DNA from: Candidatus Parcubacteria bacterium
Lineage (GTDB): Bacteria; Patescibacteriota; Patescibacteriia; Patescibacteriales; BM507
Direction of reading: 5' to 3'
Assembly: GCA_002869265.1 (NCBI GenBank)
Contig: PKTH01000036.1
Location: forward strand, 1-50,223
Length of the DNA stretch: 50,223 bases
Shown: positions 1-8,613 of the stretch, piece by piece
Layout of the letters: each line of letters begins with the position of its first letter
Numbering within the stretch: the stretch's first letter is position 1
Notes under the pieces: model-generated
What the model saw: the letters and a program-made list of their open reading frames with translations, nothing else
Told to the model about the DNA's origin: nothing
Databases searched by the model: none
Program-made: the position numbers and the translations under genes

Positions 1-80
1 CCCGTGCAAAATAAAAAGTACCTATCTTTAGGTATTTTTTTGTATCAAAATTGGGGTAGGGCTCGTGGAAATCGAACTAT
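1..80. repeat. Repeat copy 1 (left-truncated by window edge): palindromic element containing an intrinsic terminator hairpin
   Basis: First 44 nt (cccgtgcaaaataaaaagtacctatctttaggtatttttttgta) identical to 6091-6134; similarity continues to about position 80. Right arm GGGCTCGTGGAA (59-70) is the exact reverse complement of TTCCACGAGCCC at 6082-6093. Confidence 0.9.
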
Positions 81-130
81 TTAAAATTAATCATATATTA
101 ACATTTTTTTAATATGATATAATTGACTAT

Positions 131-1051
131 ATGAAACATGTTTTAAAAGACAAAATTAGAATTGGTGTATCTGCTTGTAACTTCGGTGCCAAAGTTAGGT
201 ACAACAGAAAAGGCTGGGACAGGATTGCAGATCTTGACCGAGAAAAGAGCGCATTTGTTTGGACTCCTGTTTGTCCTGAGGTTATGAGTGGTTTGGGGGT
301 TCCTAGGGAAGCTATGAAATTAGTTGATGGGAATGGTGATGACTTTTGGGAAGGGAGAGCTCGTATGAAAAACAAGAAAGGAGAAAATGTTACAAAGCAA
401 TTAAAAGAAGGCTTATTGTCTGCACTCGATAATATAAAAAGAGCTGGAGTGGAGGCTTTTGTATTTATGGAAGGTTCTCCCAGCTGCGGGGTTTACAGAA
501 CGACTCTAAAAAATCAAAGACTAGGTAAACCGCCAGGGGTTTTTGGTTCACTTCTTCTACGTGAGCAGTTATTTCTGATACCAGCAGATGATCTTGAAAG
601 TCCTGTAAAGTGGTGGGATTGGCGCAGAAGGTTACATGCTTTTGTTTGGATAAAAAGAAAAGAATTCAAAACTAAAAAAGATATAATTGAGATCTGGCAT
701 GATTTTAAGTTCTTGTCTCAGGAGGTGTCTAGAGTAAGGTCTGATGAGCTAGGCAGAAAGATAGCCTCAATGCCCAAAAAAATTACAGCTAAGTATGTTA
801 GCGAAGTAAAAAACGAAATACTTAGTATTTTGAGGCTTCCTTCAAATATTAATCGAATCAAGTCAAGTGCGGAAAAGCAGATGTCTCATTTTTGTAAACA
901 CTACAATTTATGCGAAACAGAAAAACTGCCCTCAACTGAAACAGCCAAAAGAAAGTTCTTTGATAGATTAATTGAGTTAGAAAAAAAATCAATTAGCGAT
1001 AATATTAATTACGGATTTGTCCCTGTTGTTTATAGGAATAACTCTAGATAA
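131..1051 (+). CDS. DUF523-type protein (YbgA-like) with C-terminal extension
   Basis: N-term 'RIGVSACNFGAKVRYN', 'WTPVCPEVMSGLGVPRE', 'FMEGSPSCGVYRT' typical of DUF523; extended -10 TGATATAAT at 115-123. Confidence 0.8.
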   Translation: MKHVLKDKIRIGVSACNFGAKVRYNRKGWDRIADLDREKSAFVWTPVCPEVMSGLGVPREAMKLVDGNGDDFWEGRARMKNKKGENVTKQLKEGLLSALDNIKRAGVEAFVFMEGSPSCGVYRTTLKNQRLGKPPGVFGSLLLREQLFLIPADDLESPVKWWDWRRRLHAFVWIKRKEFKTKKDIIEIWHDFKFLSQEVSRVRSDELGRKIASMPKKITAKYVSEVKNEILSILRLPSNINRIKSSAEKQMSHFCKHYNLCETEKLPSTETAKRKFFDRLIELEKKSISDNINYGFVPVVYRNNSR

Positions 1052-1055
1052 ACAT

Positions 1056-1466
1056 ATGACATTTATAAGTTTTTTAAAAATGTATTTAATCACAGTCCCG
1101 ATATTCTTTGCGATTGATCTTCTTTGGTTGGGGGTGATAGCAAAAGGGGTGTATCAGAAGTATATTGGGCATCTTATGAGGGAGACACCAAATTGGCCAG
1201 TTGCAATTGTTTTCTACCTTTTGTTTATAGTTGGTATGATTATTTTTGTTATTAATCCTGCTATCCAGAAAGATTCCTGGACTTATGCCCTAGCTTACGG
1301 AGCAATGTTTGGATTTTTCACCTATATGACTTTTGATCTAACTAATTGGGCTGTGTTAAAAGACTGGCCATGGGAGATTGTGATTATAGATATCATTTGG
1401 GGGACTAGTCTTTCTGCAATTGTTTCTCTCGTTAGCTTTTTCGCAATTCGCAATTTTATAAATTAA
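1056..1466 (+). CDS. DUF2177 family membrane protein
   Basis: 'FAIDLLWLGVIAKGVYQKYIGHLMRETPNWPVA' and multiple TM segments; internal ATG at 1056 preferred over 1017. Confidence 0.8.
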   Translation: MTFISFLKMYLITVPIFFAIDLLWLGVIAKGVYQKYIGHLMRETPNWPVAIVFYLLFIVGMIIFVINPAIQKDSWTYALAYGAMFGFFTYMTFDLTNWAVLKDWPWEIVIIDIIWGTSLSAIVSLVSFFAIRNFIN

Positions 1467-1476
1467 AAATAGTTAA

Positions 1477-1947
1477 ATGAAATTTTTTATACCAGTTCTG
1501 TTTGTGTTGGCTAGTCAGCTAGCGGGAGCAGTTGGATCTTTTTTTACTGTCACAAATGTTGATAGTTGGTATTCAACAGTCAATAAACCATTTTTTAATC
1601 CACCCAATTGGATTTTTGGTCCAGTTTGGATTACTCTCTATACCTTAATGGGGATAGCTGCTTATCTTGTTTGGAAACACTGGGGGACCAACCCCATCGC
1701 TAAATATGCGACTATATTGTTTTTTATCCATCTGGCATTTAACTCTCTTTGGTCTATATTGTTTTTTGGCATGCAAAACCCCATGGCTGCCTTCTTTGAG
1801 ATAATTGTTCTATGGATTATGATTGCGGTTTTGATTTATATGTTTTTCCAAGTAAATAAGACAGCGGCTTATCTCCTTGTCCCATATATTCTTTGGGTAA
1901 GTTTTGCCTCGATTCTTAACTTCTATATTTGGAGACTAAATTTATGA
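1477..1947 (+). CDS. TspO/MBR family protein (copy 1)
   Basis: 'WYSTVNKPFFNPPNWIFGPVWITLYTLMGIAAYLVW', 5 TM, 'WVSFASILNFYIWRLN'. Confidence 0.9.
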   Translation: MKFFIPVLFVLASQLAGAVGSFFTVTNVDSWYSTVNKPFFNPPNWIFGPVWITLYTLMGIAAYLVWKHWGTNPIAKYATILFFIHLAFNSLWSILFFGMQNPMAAFFEIIVLWIMIAVLIYMFFQVNKTAAYLLVPYILWVSFASILNFYIWRLNL

Positions 1948-2723
1948 AATTTCTAGACGTCACAAGTTGCCAGATCATTGCTTACGCGCTTTTTGTGCAT
2001 TTATTTTTCCTTTTTGCTGTTTGTAAGAAAAGAAACGATATAGCAGATGTTGCATGGGGGCTTGGCTTTGTTTTAGTTTCTTTCGTTGGTGTAATTCATA
2101 ACTTTAATATAAAAACAATTATAGTTTTTGTTTTAGTTGCAATTTGGTGACTGAGACTCGGAAGTCATATATATAAAAAATTCTCAAGTCACGATGAGGA
2201 AGATGCTAGGTATAGTAAATGGAGAGCGGGATGGGGCAAGCATTGGAAAATATACTCTTACGGAAAAGTATTTCTACTTCAAGGATTTTTACTGCTTTTA
2301 GTTGCAATGCCTATTTTACTTATTTCAAGATATTCAAGTGGAGAGTGGAGTATTATAAACACTATTGGAATTTTAGTATGGATTTTTGGTTTTACATTTG
2401 AAGTAGTTGGGGATAGACAATTAAAATCATTTATCAAATCTAGAGATAGAAATACCGGTAACCAAATAATGAAAAAGGGTCTTTGGAAATATTCCCGACA
2501 TCCTAATTATTTTGGAGAAGCTGTTTTGTGGTGGGGGATATTTTTAATAGCTTTCGGTGTAGATTATTTTTATCTGGCCATAATAGGGCCTATTACCATT
2601 TTTCTTCTTCTGCGTTTTGTATCTGGTGTTCCGATGGCAGAAGAGAGGTATGGTGAAAATATTGAATTTCAGGAGTATAAAAGAAAAACACCAGCCATGT
2701 TTCCTAATTTTTTTATTAAATAG
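1944..2723 (+). pseudogene. DUF1295 (steroid 5-alpha-reductase-like) membrane protein interrupted by one in-frame TGA (2148-2150)
   Basis: ORFs 1929-2150 and 2307-2723 are in the same frame; reading through TGA gives AIW*LRLGSHIYKKFSSHDEDARYSKWRAGWGKHWK..., a continuous DUF1295 protein ending 'YSRHPNYFGEAVLWWGIF...EYKRKTPAMFPNF'. Confidence 0.8.
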
Positions 2724-2726
2724 TCT

Positions 2727-3983
2727 ATGAAGAAAAAACTAGCTATCGTTGGATCAGGAATATCCGCAATGACTTGTGCCTTTTATTTAAAAGATGATTT
2801 TGATGTTTATATTTTTGATAAAAATGATTATTTAGGGGGACATACACATACGCACAGTATCCATGAAAATGGAAAAAAGATTAAGGTAGATACAGGCTTT
2901 ATTGTTTTTAATGAAGAGACTTATCCAAACATGCTAAAAATGTTTGCTGAGCTGGGTGTAGAGAAGCAAAAGAGTGAAATGTCTTTTTCTGTTTACAATC
3001 AAGAGACTGGACTACAGTTCTCTGGAACGAGTTATTCTCATTTGTTTGCACAAAAGAGAAATTTTTTATCTATAAGGTATATTAAATTCCTTCTCGAGAT
3101 AAATAAGTTTTTTAAAATTGCTAAAAATGACCACAAGAAAGTTTCAGGAAGCAAGGAGACAATTGCCGACTATTGTAAAAGAAATGGCCTGTCTGAGTAT
3201 TTCATTGAAAATTACCTTGCCCCAATGTCTGCGGCTGTTTGGTCTACTCCCCAGGAAGAGGTGTATAATTTTCCGATATCTCTATTACTGCCATTTTTTT
3301 ACAATCATGGCTTACTTGGCATGGAAGGGCAGCATCAATGGTACACAGTTAAGGGCGGTTCGAACACTTATACCAAGAAAATTGTTGAAAGCGGAAAATT
3401 TAATATTCATCTAAACGAGGAGGTTCTTTCTGCTATCGAGGGGGAAGATAAGGCAATCCTTAATACAATAAAAGGTGAATATGAATTTGACTATGTTGTA
3501 CTCGCCAGTCATGCTAATGAAAGTTTAAAAATTGCAAAAGGTATGAGGCCAGAGGACAAAGAGTTGCTTAGCTCCTTCGATTATAATAAGAATATTGCTA
3601 TTCTACATACTGACGAAAAAGTGATGCCTCCAGTTCGGAAAGTTTGGTCATCATGGAATAATGTTATTAAAAAAGATGAAAGCGGAAAAATACATTCCAG
3701 TACTATATATTGGATGAACAGATTAGAAAAACTTGATACAAAAACAAATTACTTTGTTTCTCTAAACCCAATTGAGGAAATTGATGCCAAAAAAACTATC
3801 AAAAAAATTGAATACTATCACCCAAATTTTACTGTAGAAAATTTTTCTATTCAAAATAGCCTAAAAGATCTGAACAATGACACAAGAATCTTTTTTGCTG
3901 GAGCATATTTTAAGTATGGTTTTCACGAGGATGGAATGACCTCAGGGCTAAATGTTGCAGAAAAAATATTAAATAATAAGTAA
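2727..3983 (+). CDS. FAD-dependent amine-oxidase-like oxidoreductase (COG2907 type)
   Basis: 'KLAIVGSGISAMTCAFYLKDDFDVYIFDKNDYLGGHTHTH', 'DTGFIVFNEETYPNM', C-term 'FAGAYFKYGFHEDGMTSGLNVAEKIL'. Confidence 0.9.
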   Translation: MKKKLAIVGSGISAMTCAFYLKDDFDVYIFDKNDYLGGHTHTHSIHENGKKIKVDTGFIVFNEETYPNMLKMFAELGVEKQKSEMSFSVYNQETGLQFSGTSYSHLFAQKRNFLSIRYIKFLLEINKFFKIAKNDHKKVSGSKETIADYCKRNGLSEYFIENYLAPMSAAVWSTPQEEVYNFPISLLLPFFYNHGLLGMEGQHQWYTVKGGSNTYTKKIVESGKFNIHLNEEVLSAIEGEDKAILNTIKGEYEFDYVVLASHANESLKIAKGMRPEDKELLSSFDYNKNIAILHTDEKVMPPVRKVWSSWNNVIKKDESGKIHSSTIYWMNRLEKLDTKTNYFVSLNPIEEIDAKKTIKKIEYYHPNFTVENFSIQNSLKDLNNDTRIFFAGAYFKYGFHEDGMTSGLNVAEKILNNK

Positions 3984-3984
3984 T

Positions 3985-4821
3985 ATGAATTCTTGCATAT
4001 ATAAAGGTAAAATTACCCACCTAAGGGAGAAGCCAAAAAGAAATTTCTTTAAGTATAATTTCTACATGCTTTTTCTAGATTTGGATGAACTGGATATCTT
4101 AGAAGAAAACCTTTTTTTATTTTCCAAAAATAAAAGAAACGTCTTTTCTTTTTACGACAAGGATCATTTTAAGTTTTTAGAGGCTAGCAGTGAAGTTGAG
4201 GATAAAATATCGAGGGAAAAAGTTAATTACTCAAAAGAAAAATACAAAAACAAAAGCACTAAAGAAAGGATTAGTCTGCTAATAAAAGAGCAGGGGCTTG
4301 ATTTTGATCTAGGAAAGATTTTTATACTAACAAATTTAAGAAATTTTGGATATCTATTTAATCCCGTCAGTTTCTACTATTGCTATGACAAGGATGGCAA
4401 ATTAAGAGCTCTTTTTTCAGAAGTAAATAATACTTTTCATGACCAAAAAATGTATTATATAGACTTAGAAAATCAGTCTGGTGAAATATACAAAACAAGC
4501 ACAAAGAAAAACTATTATATTTCTCCTTTTACCGACCTTGGCAATACATTAGCATGGGAATTTAACAAGCCAGCCGATACTTTGCTTATGAAAATTGATT
4601 CTATTAAAGATGGGGAAGCTGAGTTGAAGACTGTTTTTACTACAAGCAAGAGTCCTCTTAGCAATTACTCATTATTGTATCTTCAGCTACGATATCCCTT
4701 GGTTACCTTGGTTGCTATGTTTAGGATCCACTATCAGGCTATGAAACTTTGGTATAAAAAAGTTTCTTTCAACAGGAAAAAAGAAGCTGATGAGAAGATT
4801 ATTAAAAACATGGATTTATGA
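3985..4821 (+). CDS. DUF1365 family protein
   Basis: 'CIYKGKITHLREKPKRNFFKYNFYMLFLDLDEL', 'LTNLRNFGYLFNPVSFYYCYD', 'EVNNTFHDQKMYYI'. Confidence 0.9.
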   Translation: MNSCIYKGKITHLREKPKRNFFKYNFYMLFLDLDELDILEENLFLFSKNKRNVFSFYDKDHFKFLEASSEVEDKISREKVNYSKEKYKNKSTKERISLLIKEQGLDFDLGKIFILTNLRNFGYLFNPVSFYYCYDKDGKLRALFSEVNNTFHDQKMYYIDLENQSGEIYKTSTKKNYYISPFTDLGNTLAWEFNKPADTLLMKIDSIKDGEAELKTVFTTSKSPLSNYSLLYLQLRYPLVTLVAMFRIHYQAMKLWYKKVSFNRKKEADEKIIKNMDL

Positions 4822-6044
4822 ATATAATTTTTAAAAAGATATTTTTATCTTTTTTTGCTAACAAGAGTTTTGTCGGCAGATTAGAGATTGCAGATATTGA
4901 TAATAAAAAATATGTTTTTGGAGAAGCATTAGGGGCGAGCAATATGCCCAGAGCAGACATAAAAATTATTGATAGCAGTTTTTATAAAAAGGTAGTTTTG
5001 TATGGAGATATTGGTCTGGGAGAAGCATATTTTTTGGGATACTTTGAAACCGCTGATTTAAAAATTCTTTTAAAGTGGTTTATTGATAACCAGGAAAATA
5101 TGCCAAGCTTCCAAGAAACAAAGAATAGTAGTTCATTATTTGAGTGGGCAAAAATTCCATCTAGATTTTTTCATTATCTAAATAAGAATACTAAAAAGGG
5201 AAGCAAGAGGAACATCAAAAAGCACTATGATGTCTCAAATGATTTCTACAAGCTATGGCTTGATGAAACCATGACATATTCTTCGGCTATTTTTTTGGGA
5301 GACGAAAGTCTTTATGAGGGACAAATAAATAAGTATGAAAGAATTTGTGAGAAGCTAGGCTTGAGAGAGAGCGATACTGTGCTCGAAATAGGAAGTGGCT
5401 GGGGTGGATTTTCTATATATGCCGCAAAAAAATATGGATGCAAAATTAAAACAGTCACAATATCTCAGGAGCAGTATGACTATACTAGGGAGAAGATCAC
5501 AAAAGAAGGGCTAGATTCAAAAATAGAAATTTTGTTGCAAGATTATCGGGATCTTAAAGGAGATTTTGATAAAATTGTTTCTATTGAAATGATGGAAGCC
5601 CTTGGACATGAATTTGTGCCATTGTTTGTAAATAAGTGTAATGAGCTATTGCGCCCAGGAGGCAAAATTTGTTATCAGTGTATTACATTCCCAGATAAAT
5701 TTTTTAAAAAATATCTAAAAGATAACAACTATATTAAAAAACACATTTTCCCCGGAGGAGAGTTAATCTCTTTAGGAAATCTAAAAGATGTTTTAGAAGA
5801 GACGAGGTTGTTAAAAATAATGAGCGTGGAAAGTATAGGAATTGACTATGCAAAAACATTAAGAAAATGGAGGAAAAATCTTTTAGATAAAAAAGATAAA
5901 GTTTTTAGTATAGGATTTGATGAGGAATTTATAAAAAAGTGGTTATATTATTTTTATTATTGTGAAGTAGGCTTTGAGGAGAAGTATTTAGAAGATGTTC
6001 AAATTTTAATAGAGAAAAAAACTAAAGAGGCAAATCAAAAATAG
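4818..6044 (+). CDS. Cyclopropane-fatty-acyl-phospholipid synthase-like SAM methyltransferase
   Basis: 'NIKKHYDVSNDFYKLWLDETMTYSSAIF', 'VLEIGSGWGGFSIYAAKKYGCKIKTVTISQEQYDYT', 'FPGGELIS'; overlaps DUF1365 stop (ATGA). Confidence 0.92.
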   Translation: MNIIFKKIFLSFFANKSFVGRLEIADIDNKKYVFGEALGASNMPRADIKIIDSSFYKKVVLYGDIGLGEAYFLGYFETADLKILLKWFIDNQENMPSFQETKNSSSLFEWAKIPSRFFHYLNKNTKKGSKRNIKKHYDVSNDFYKLWLDETMTYSSAIFLGDESLYEGQINKYERICEKLGLRESDTVLEIGSGWGGFSIYAAKKYGCKIKTVTISQEQYDYTREKITKEGLDSKIEILLQDYRDLKGDFDKIVSIEMMEALGHEFVPLFVNKCNELLRPGGKICYQCITFPDKFFKKYLKDNNYIKKHIFPGGELISLGNLKDVLEETRLLKIMSVESIGIDYAKTLRKWRKNLLDKKDKVFSIGFDEEFIKKWLYYFYYCEVGFEEKYLEDVQILIEKKTKEANQK

Positions 6045-6081
6045 ATATTTTCATATTACTCATCACTTCAGTTCTAATGTC

Positions 6082-6170
6082 TTCCACGAGCCCGTGCAAA
6101 ATAAAAAGTACCTATCTTTAGGTATTTTTTTGTACTAAAATTGAAGTAGGGTTCGTGGAAATCTAACTAA
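6082..6170. repeat. Repeat copy 2: inverted-repeat element TTCCACGAGCCC...GGGTTCGTGGAA enclosing an intrinsic terminator
   Basis: Arms 6082-6093 and 6149-6160 match 11/12; inner hairpin GTACCTA-tctt-TAGGTAT plus T-tract; near-identical to window positions 1-80. Confidence 0.9.
6102..6131 (+). terminator. Intrinsic terminator within repeat copy 2
   Basis: aaaaagtacctatctttaggtattttttt hairpin followed by T-run. Confidence 0.75.
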
Positions 6171-6217
6171 TTAGTGAAATTTGATATAATTATATTAAAA
6201 TATTAACAAATGATTTT

Positions 6218-7069
6218 ATGATAAAAGTTGAAAATTTGCAGTTTAAATATCCGAAATCTAAAACATTTGCTATAAAAAAAATAGACTTCGAAATAAAGAA
6301 AGGAGAGATTTTTGGATTTCTAGGCCCTTCTGGTGCTGGTAAAAGTACCGCTCAGAAAATATTATATAAAAGCTTTGGAGACTACACAGGAAAGGTGGAG
6401 ATAGAAGGTCGTGACTTAAAAGAGTGGGATAAAAGTTTTTTTGAAAAGGTTGGTGTCAGTTTTGAACTGCCTAATCACTACGACAGACTTAGTGGAAGAG
6501 AAAATCTTGATTTGTTTGCGAGCTTTTATAAAGAGAAAGAGAGAAAAGATATAAATAAGTTATTTCAAATAGTTGATTTGGAGGATGCAATTGATAGGCC
6601 AGTGGGGGAATATTCCAAGGGAATGAAAATGCGTCTTAATTTTATCCGAGCTATTCAGCATGACCCTGATATTCTCTTTCTTGATGAGCCGACCACCGGG
6701 CTTGATCCAGTGAATGCTCAAAAAATCAGACAATATATTCTTAATTTAAAAAAACAAGGTAAAACGATTTTTATTACTACTCACGACATGCATACTGTTG
6801 ATCAGATTTGCGATAGAGTGGGGTTTATTGTAGAAGGTGAGTTAAGGATAATCGAGACACCAGAAAATCTAAAAATTCAGCATGGGAAAAAAGCCGTTTC
6901 GGTAACGCTTAAAAATAAAGAAACACGAGAATTCCCACTTAGGTCCATAGGAGATAACCAAGATTTTTTAGAGTTTATTAAGAAGGGGGAGGTTTTGCAT
7001 ATAAACACCCTAGATGCTAGTTTGGATGAGGTTTTTATAAAAGTAACTGGGAAAGCTTTGTCTGTATGA
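6218..7069 (+). CDS. ABC transporter ATP-binding protein
   Basis: Walker A 'GPSGAGKST', signature 'YSKGMKMRLNF', Walker B 'ILFLDEPTTGLDP', 'TTHDMHTVDQ'. Confidence 0.97.
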   Translation: MIKVENLQFKYPKSKTFAIKKIDFEIKKGEIFGFLGPSGAGKSTAQKILYKSFGDYTGKVEIEGRDLKEWDKSFFEKVGVSFELPNHYDRLSGRENLDLFASFYKEKERKDINKLFQIVDLEDAIDRPVGEYSKGMKMRLNFIRAIQHDPDILFLDEPTTGLDPVNAQKIRQYILNLKKQGKTIFITTHDMHTVDQICDRVGFIVEGELRIIETPENLKIQHGKKAVSVTLKNKETREFPLRSIGDNQDFLEFIKKGEVLHINTLDASLDEVFIKVTGKALSV

Positions 7070-7770
7070 TGGATTTTTTGAAACAATTAAAATGGCAACT
7101 ACTTCTTTTGCAGAGAAATAATGTTATTGTGATAAGTTTTGCTGTTACTTTAATTTACGGCCTTCTACTATTTTTTTTCAAAGATTTTAAATATATTGAT
7201 AAATTATTAGTGTCCTTAGTATTGAATGACCCCTCAGTGATAGGATATTTTTTTATTGCACTTATTATCTCAACTGAAATTAAACAAGGAATCTTATCCG
7301 CTATTTTTGCAGCCCCAGTAAATTTACACTCATACATTATATCGCGAGTTACTTCTTTGTCGATTGTTGGGGTTGTGTGTTCTCTAGCTTTGGCCTTGTT
7401 TATTAAAGGATTATCATTCAGTATTCTAAACTTTATTCTTGGCAGTTTAGCGGTTTGTATAATTTCAGCCTTGGTAGGACTTATAATGGTTACTTATGCA
7501 ACCGAGTTTTTGCGCTTTGTCCTTCTTTCTGTCCCAATATTTTTGTTTTTAATCAACTTACCACTCTTTAGTTATCTTGGAGTTTTTGATCTAGGCTATT
7601 TTTTATATATATTTCCAACCGGGGGAAGTCTTGATTTACTAGCCGGATCTCTTGAGGGGGGATTAAATATTGTTGACCTATTTTTTGATTATAGTTCTGT
7701 AATTATTTTCTCTGGACTTTTATATATGTTCTCATTAAAAAGATTTAGAGAGAACTTAATTTTTCAATAA
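7066..7770 (+). CDS. ABC transporter permease (ABC-2/fluoroquinolone-exporter-like)
   Basis: Six hydrophobic segments, overlaps ATPase stop codon. Confidence 0.75.
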   Translation: MMDFLKQLKWQLLLLQRNNVIVISFAVTLIYGLLLFFFKDFKYIDKLLVSLVLNDPSVIGYFFIALIISTEIKQGILSAIFAAPVNLHSYIISRVTSLSIVGVVCSLALALFIKGLSFSILNFILGSLAVCIISALVGLIMVTYATEFLRFVLLSVPIFLFLINLPLFSYLGVFDLGYFLYIFPTGGSLDLLAGSLEGGLNIVDLFFDYSSVIIFSGLLYMFSLKRFRENLIFQ

Positions 7771-7772
7771 AT

Positions 7773-8483
7773 ATGAGAGAGATATTGAAAATTGCAATTA
7801 TGGATATGAAGCTACTCTTCCGTGACAAATCGTTACGGGCATTTTTGGTGCTTCCTTTGGTTATTTACGCCTTATTTCTTTTCCTTTTACCTTGGCTTGC
7901 AGATAAATATGTCTTTCTTGCACCATATCTTTACTTGTTTGTAATACTAGGGACGATTGAGAATACTCAAACTTTTTGTTTTATTAGTAGTATGGTTTTA
8001 CTTGATGAAAAAGAATCGGGGGTTGCAAAAACTTATGGAGTAATTCCTTTAGCAGGTTACCAATTTGTTTTGTCTCGTATTTTATTTCCTTTTTTGATAA
8101 CTACTTTAATTAATTTTATTTTTTTGCTGGTTCAGCCATTCTTTAGTATCGGGCTAATAAGCAATCTTCTAATATCACTTCTTCTTTCTTTGGTTGTACC
8201 TCTTTATGTCTTAACCCTAAATTTATTTGCAAAGACGAGAGTTGAGGGACTAGTTTTTGTTAAAGCTTTTAATATAGTGGTTCTTATACCAATTGCATCA
8301 TTTTTTATGCCACAATTCTTGGAATATATTTTTAGCTTTATTCCTACTTTCTGGGCTTTTCAAAGTCTTAACTTTATTATTGAAAATAATTCTTTCTGGG
8401 CACCAATGATATTTGGTTTCGGGCTTTATTTTACTTTAATTTTCATTGTTGCAAAGCAATTTCTTAAAAAACATTTTTTATAG
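7773..8483 (+). CDS. ABC transporter permease (fluoroquinolone-exporter-like)
   Basis: 'LLFRDKSLRAFLVLPLVIYALFLFLLPWL', 'LLDEKESGVAKTYGVIPLAGYQFVLSRI'; operon with previous two genes. Confidence 0.75.
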   Translation: MREILKIAIMDMKLLFRDKSLRAFLVLPLVIYALFLFLLPWLADKYVFLAPYLYLFVILGTIENTQTFCFISSMVLLDEKESGVAKTYGVIPLAGYQFVLSRILFPFLITTLINFIFLLVQPFFSIGLISNLLISLLLSLVVPLYVLTLNLFAKTRVEGLVFVKAFNIVVLIPIASFFMPQFLEYIFSFIPTFWAFQSLNFIIENNSFWAPMIFGFGLYFTLIFIVAKQFLKKHFL

Positions 8484-8530
8484 AAACATATATTTAAACA
8501 TCAAGGATAAAGAGTATTTTATCTAAAAAC

Positions 8531-8598
8531 TCAGTTCTAATGTTTTTTGCTAGTCTGTGCTTAAAAAAAGAACACTTTTTCAAAGTGTTCTTTTTTTT
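8531..8598 (+). terminator. Terminator with conserved upstream motif shared with repeat copy 2
   Basis: TCAGTTCTAATGT (8531-8543) identical to 6068-6080; hairpin AAGAACACTTTttcAAAGTGTTCTT then T-run. Confidence 0.75.
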
Positions 8599-8613
8599 GT
8601 AAATTTGTCTAGG

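Noticed and set aside
2148-2150. UGA recoded as glycine or tryptophan (alternative genetic code)
   Set aside because: Other long genes here (serS, hisS, thrC and so on) lack in-frame TGA, and several genes end plausibly at TGA with ATGA-type overlaps (4818-4821, 7066-7069), so TGA acts as a stop. One TGA in one gene fits mutation or readthrough better.
2219-2401. 60-aa + strand ORF
   Set aside because: Out of frame and overlapping the DUF1295 reading frame; no RBS or recognisable content.
3118-3414. 98-aa + strand ORF
   Set aside because: Lies wholly inside the FAD oxidoreductase gene in another frame; shadow ORF.
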